From contig JBJFEZ010000049.1 in NCBI GenBank assembly GCA_051891195.1, forward strand, positions 1 to 31,983: a DNA stretch of 31,983 nt, in the 5' to 3' direction. The notes under the pieces were generated by a model. It was not told the DNA's origin and made no database searches. It saw only the letters and a list, made by a program, of their open reading frames with translations. Both the position numbers and the translations under genes were made by a program. The stretch comes from CAG-273 sp051891195 (GTDB taxonomy: Bacteria > Bacillota > Clostridia > TANB77 > CAG-508). Position 1 is the stretch's first letter. Every line of letters starts with the position of its first letter. Positions 31,430 through 31,983 of this stretch are shown one piece after another.

Positions 31430-31983
31430 GTGTTAGTATTTAACGAAGAAGCACACGAGGCAAGAAAAGAAGAACTTATGAAAAAGTGCTATGAATGTTT
31501 TGCTGAAAATGGTTTGAGTAGTACAGGTATAAGAACACTTGGAAAATCTTGTGGTTGTAATCCTTCTACTTTATATTTATACTTTAAAGATTTAGATGAT
31601 TTAATCATTCAATCAACTGAATATTGTATGAGTAAAGTAGAAGATGAGTTTATGGGAAGAGCACCTAAAAATGTTAGTGATTTAGAAAAATTCATTAACG
31701 AAACACCATATTGGACAGCAGAAGAACACGGAAAAAAATATAGGCTAATGTATCAAGTATATACACACCCAAAATACAGAGAATACGGAAAGAAATTCTT
31801 TGAGGGAGTAAATAAAAGATATACTGAATATGCAAAGCAACTATCAGAGAAGATAAAAATTCCTAGTGATACATTAACATCATTGATTTTTATATTTGTT
31901 CGTGCTTGTGTGCATTATGCACTATTCGAAGATGAATTTTATTTGCAAGAGCAATTAAGATTTATAAAGCAAAGCATAAACTT
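31430..31983 (+). CDS. TetR/AcrR family regulator, 3'-truncated by the window edge
   Basis: The first 184 residues of a TetR-type repressor. Residues ~10-55 form the DNA-binding domain: KKCYECFAENGLSSTGIRTL, then the helix-turn-helix GKSCGCNPSTLYLYFKDLDDL with the conserved LYxYFK turn. The rest is a helical ligand/dimer domain. It starts at GTG 31430, five bases after AAAGGAG; no ATG fits. Two promoters with nested inverted repeats lie just upstream, consistent with autorepression. It could control a gene beyond the window; a role in copA control is less likely because it lies downstream with separate promoters. Confidence 0.88.
   Translation, partial: MLVFNEEAHEARKEELMKKCYECFAENGLSSTGIRTLGKSCGCNPSTLYLYFKDLDDLIIQSTEYCMSKVEDEFMGRAPKNVSDLEKFINETPYWTAEEHGKKYRLMYQVYTHPKYREYGKKFFEGVNKRYTEYAKQLSEKIKIPSDTLTSLIFIFVRACVHYALFEDEFYLQEQLRFIKQSIN

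Overview
The window is very AT-rich, densely coded DNA that looks like the chromosome of an anaerobic, probably gut-dwelling member of the Clostridia. The reasons are strong AGGAGG-type ribosome sites, frequent TTG/GTG starts, a spoIIM-xerD pair, a DUF1540 protein, an Arg-rich coat-like protein, Pta-AckA acetate fermentation, and pilin-like surface proteins of a type I associate with uncultured gut Clostridia. No phage, conjugative module, CRISPR array, rRNA or tRNA was recognised.

Layout. (a) 1-5315: the 3' part of an ABC transporter ATPase, its permease, an autoregulated-looking MerR/GyrI-like regulator, an OmpR-type two-component system and a CofE-like ligase. (b) 5344-9707: a large bidirectional hairpin, a coat-like protein, a DUF1540 mini-protein (missed by length cut-offs), class II aldolase, SmpB, two small Asn-rich secreted and anchored proteins, and a PF06541-type membrane protein. 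(c) 9734-16049, housekeeping and sporulation: RNase HI, TmcAL overlapping CoaE, two unrecognised coupled genes, an endonuclease Q-like PHP protein, SpoIIM and XerD. (d) 16102-20687: ribonuclease Y bracketed by two nearly identical ~200-bp structured repeats, then pta-ackA. (e) 20695-21675: a second Xer-type recombinase on the minus strand. (f) 22038-28652, an accessory surface locus: a pilin-like protein with 69-bp tandem repeats, a polytopic GT-C-like membrane protein, a GT80 sialyltransferase-like enzyme with an N-terminal anchor, a DPM1-like GT2 enzyme, and a second pilin-like DUF285 protein carrying a homopolymer frameshift. (g) 28756-31983: CopZ-like chaperone with an apparent ATA start, CopA copper ATPase, and a TetR regulator that runs off the right edge behind two promoters and nested inverted repeats.

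Most interesting are the surface locus (three glycosyltransferase-type genes between two proteins sharing a 59-bp identical N-terminal segment) and the rny-flanking repeats. The two repeat copies differ by a paired A:T to C:G change in the main stem, which suggests the folded form is preserved. Working model, inferred: the GT2 enzyme charges a lipid carrier, the GT-C-like protein transfers the sugar outside the membrane, the GT80-like enzyme adds or modifies a sugar, and the flanking pilin-like proteins are displayed on the same surface and may be the acceptors.
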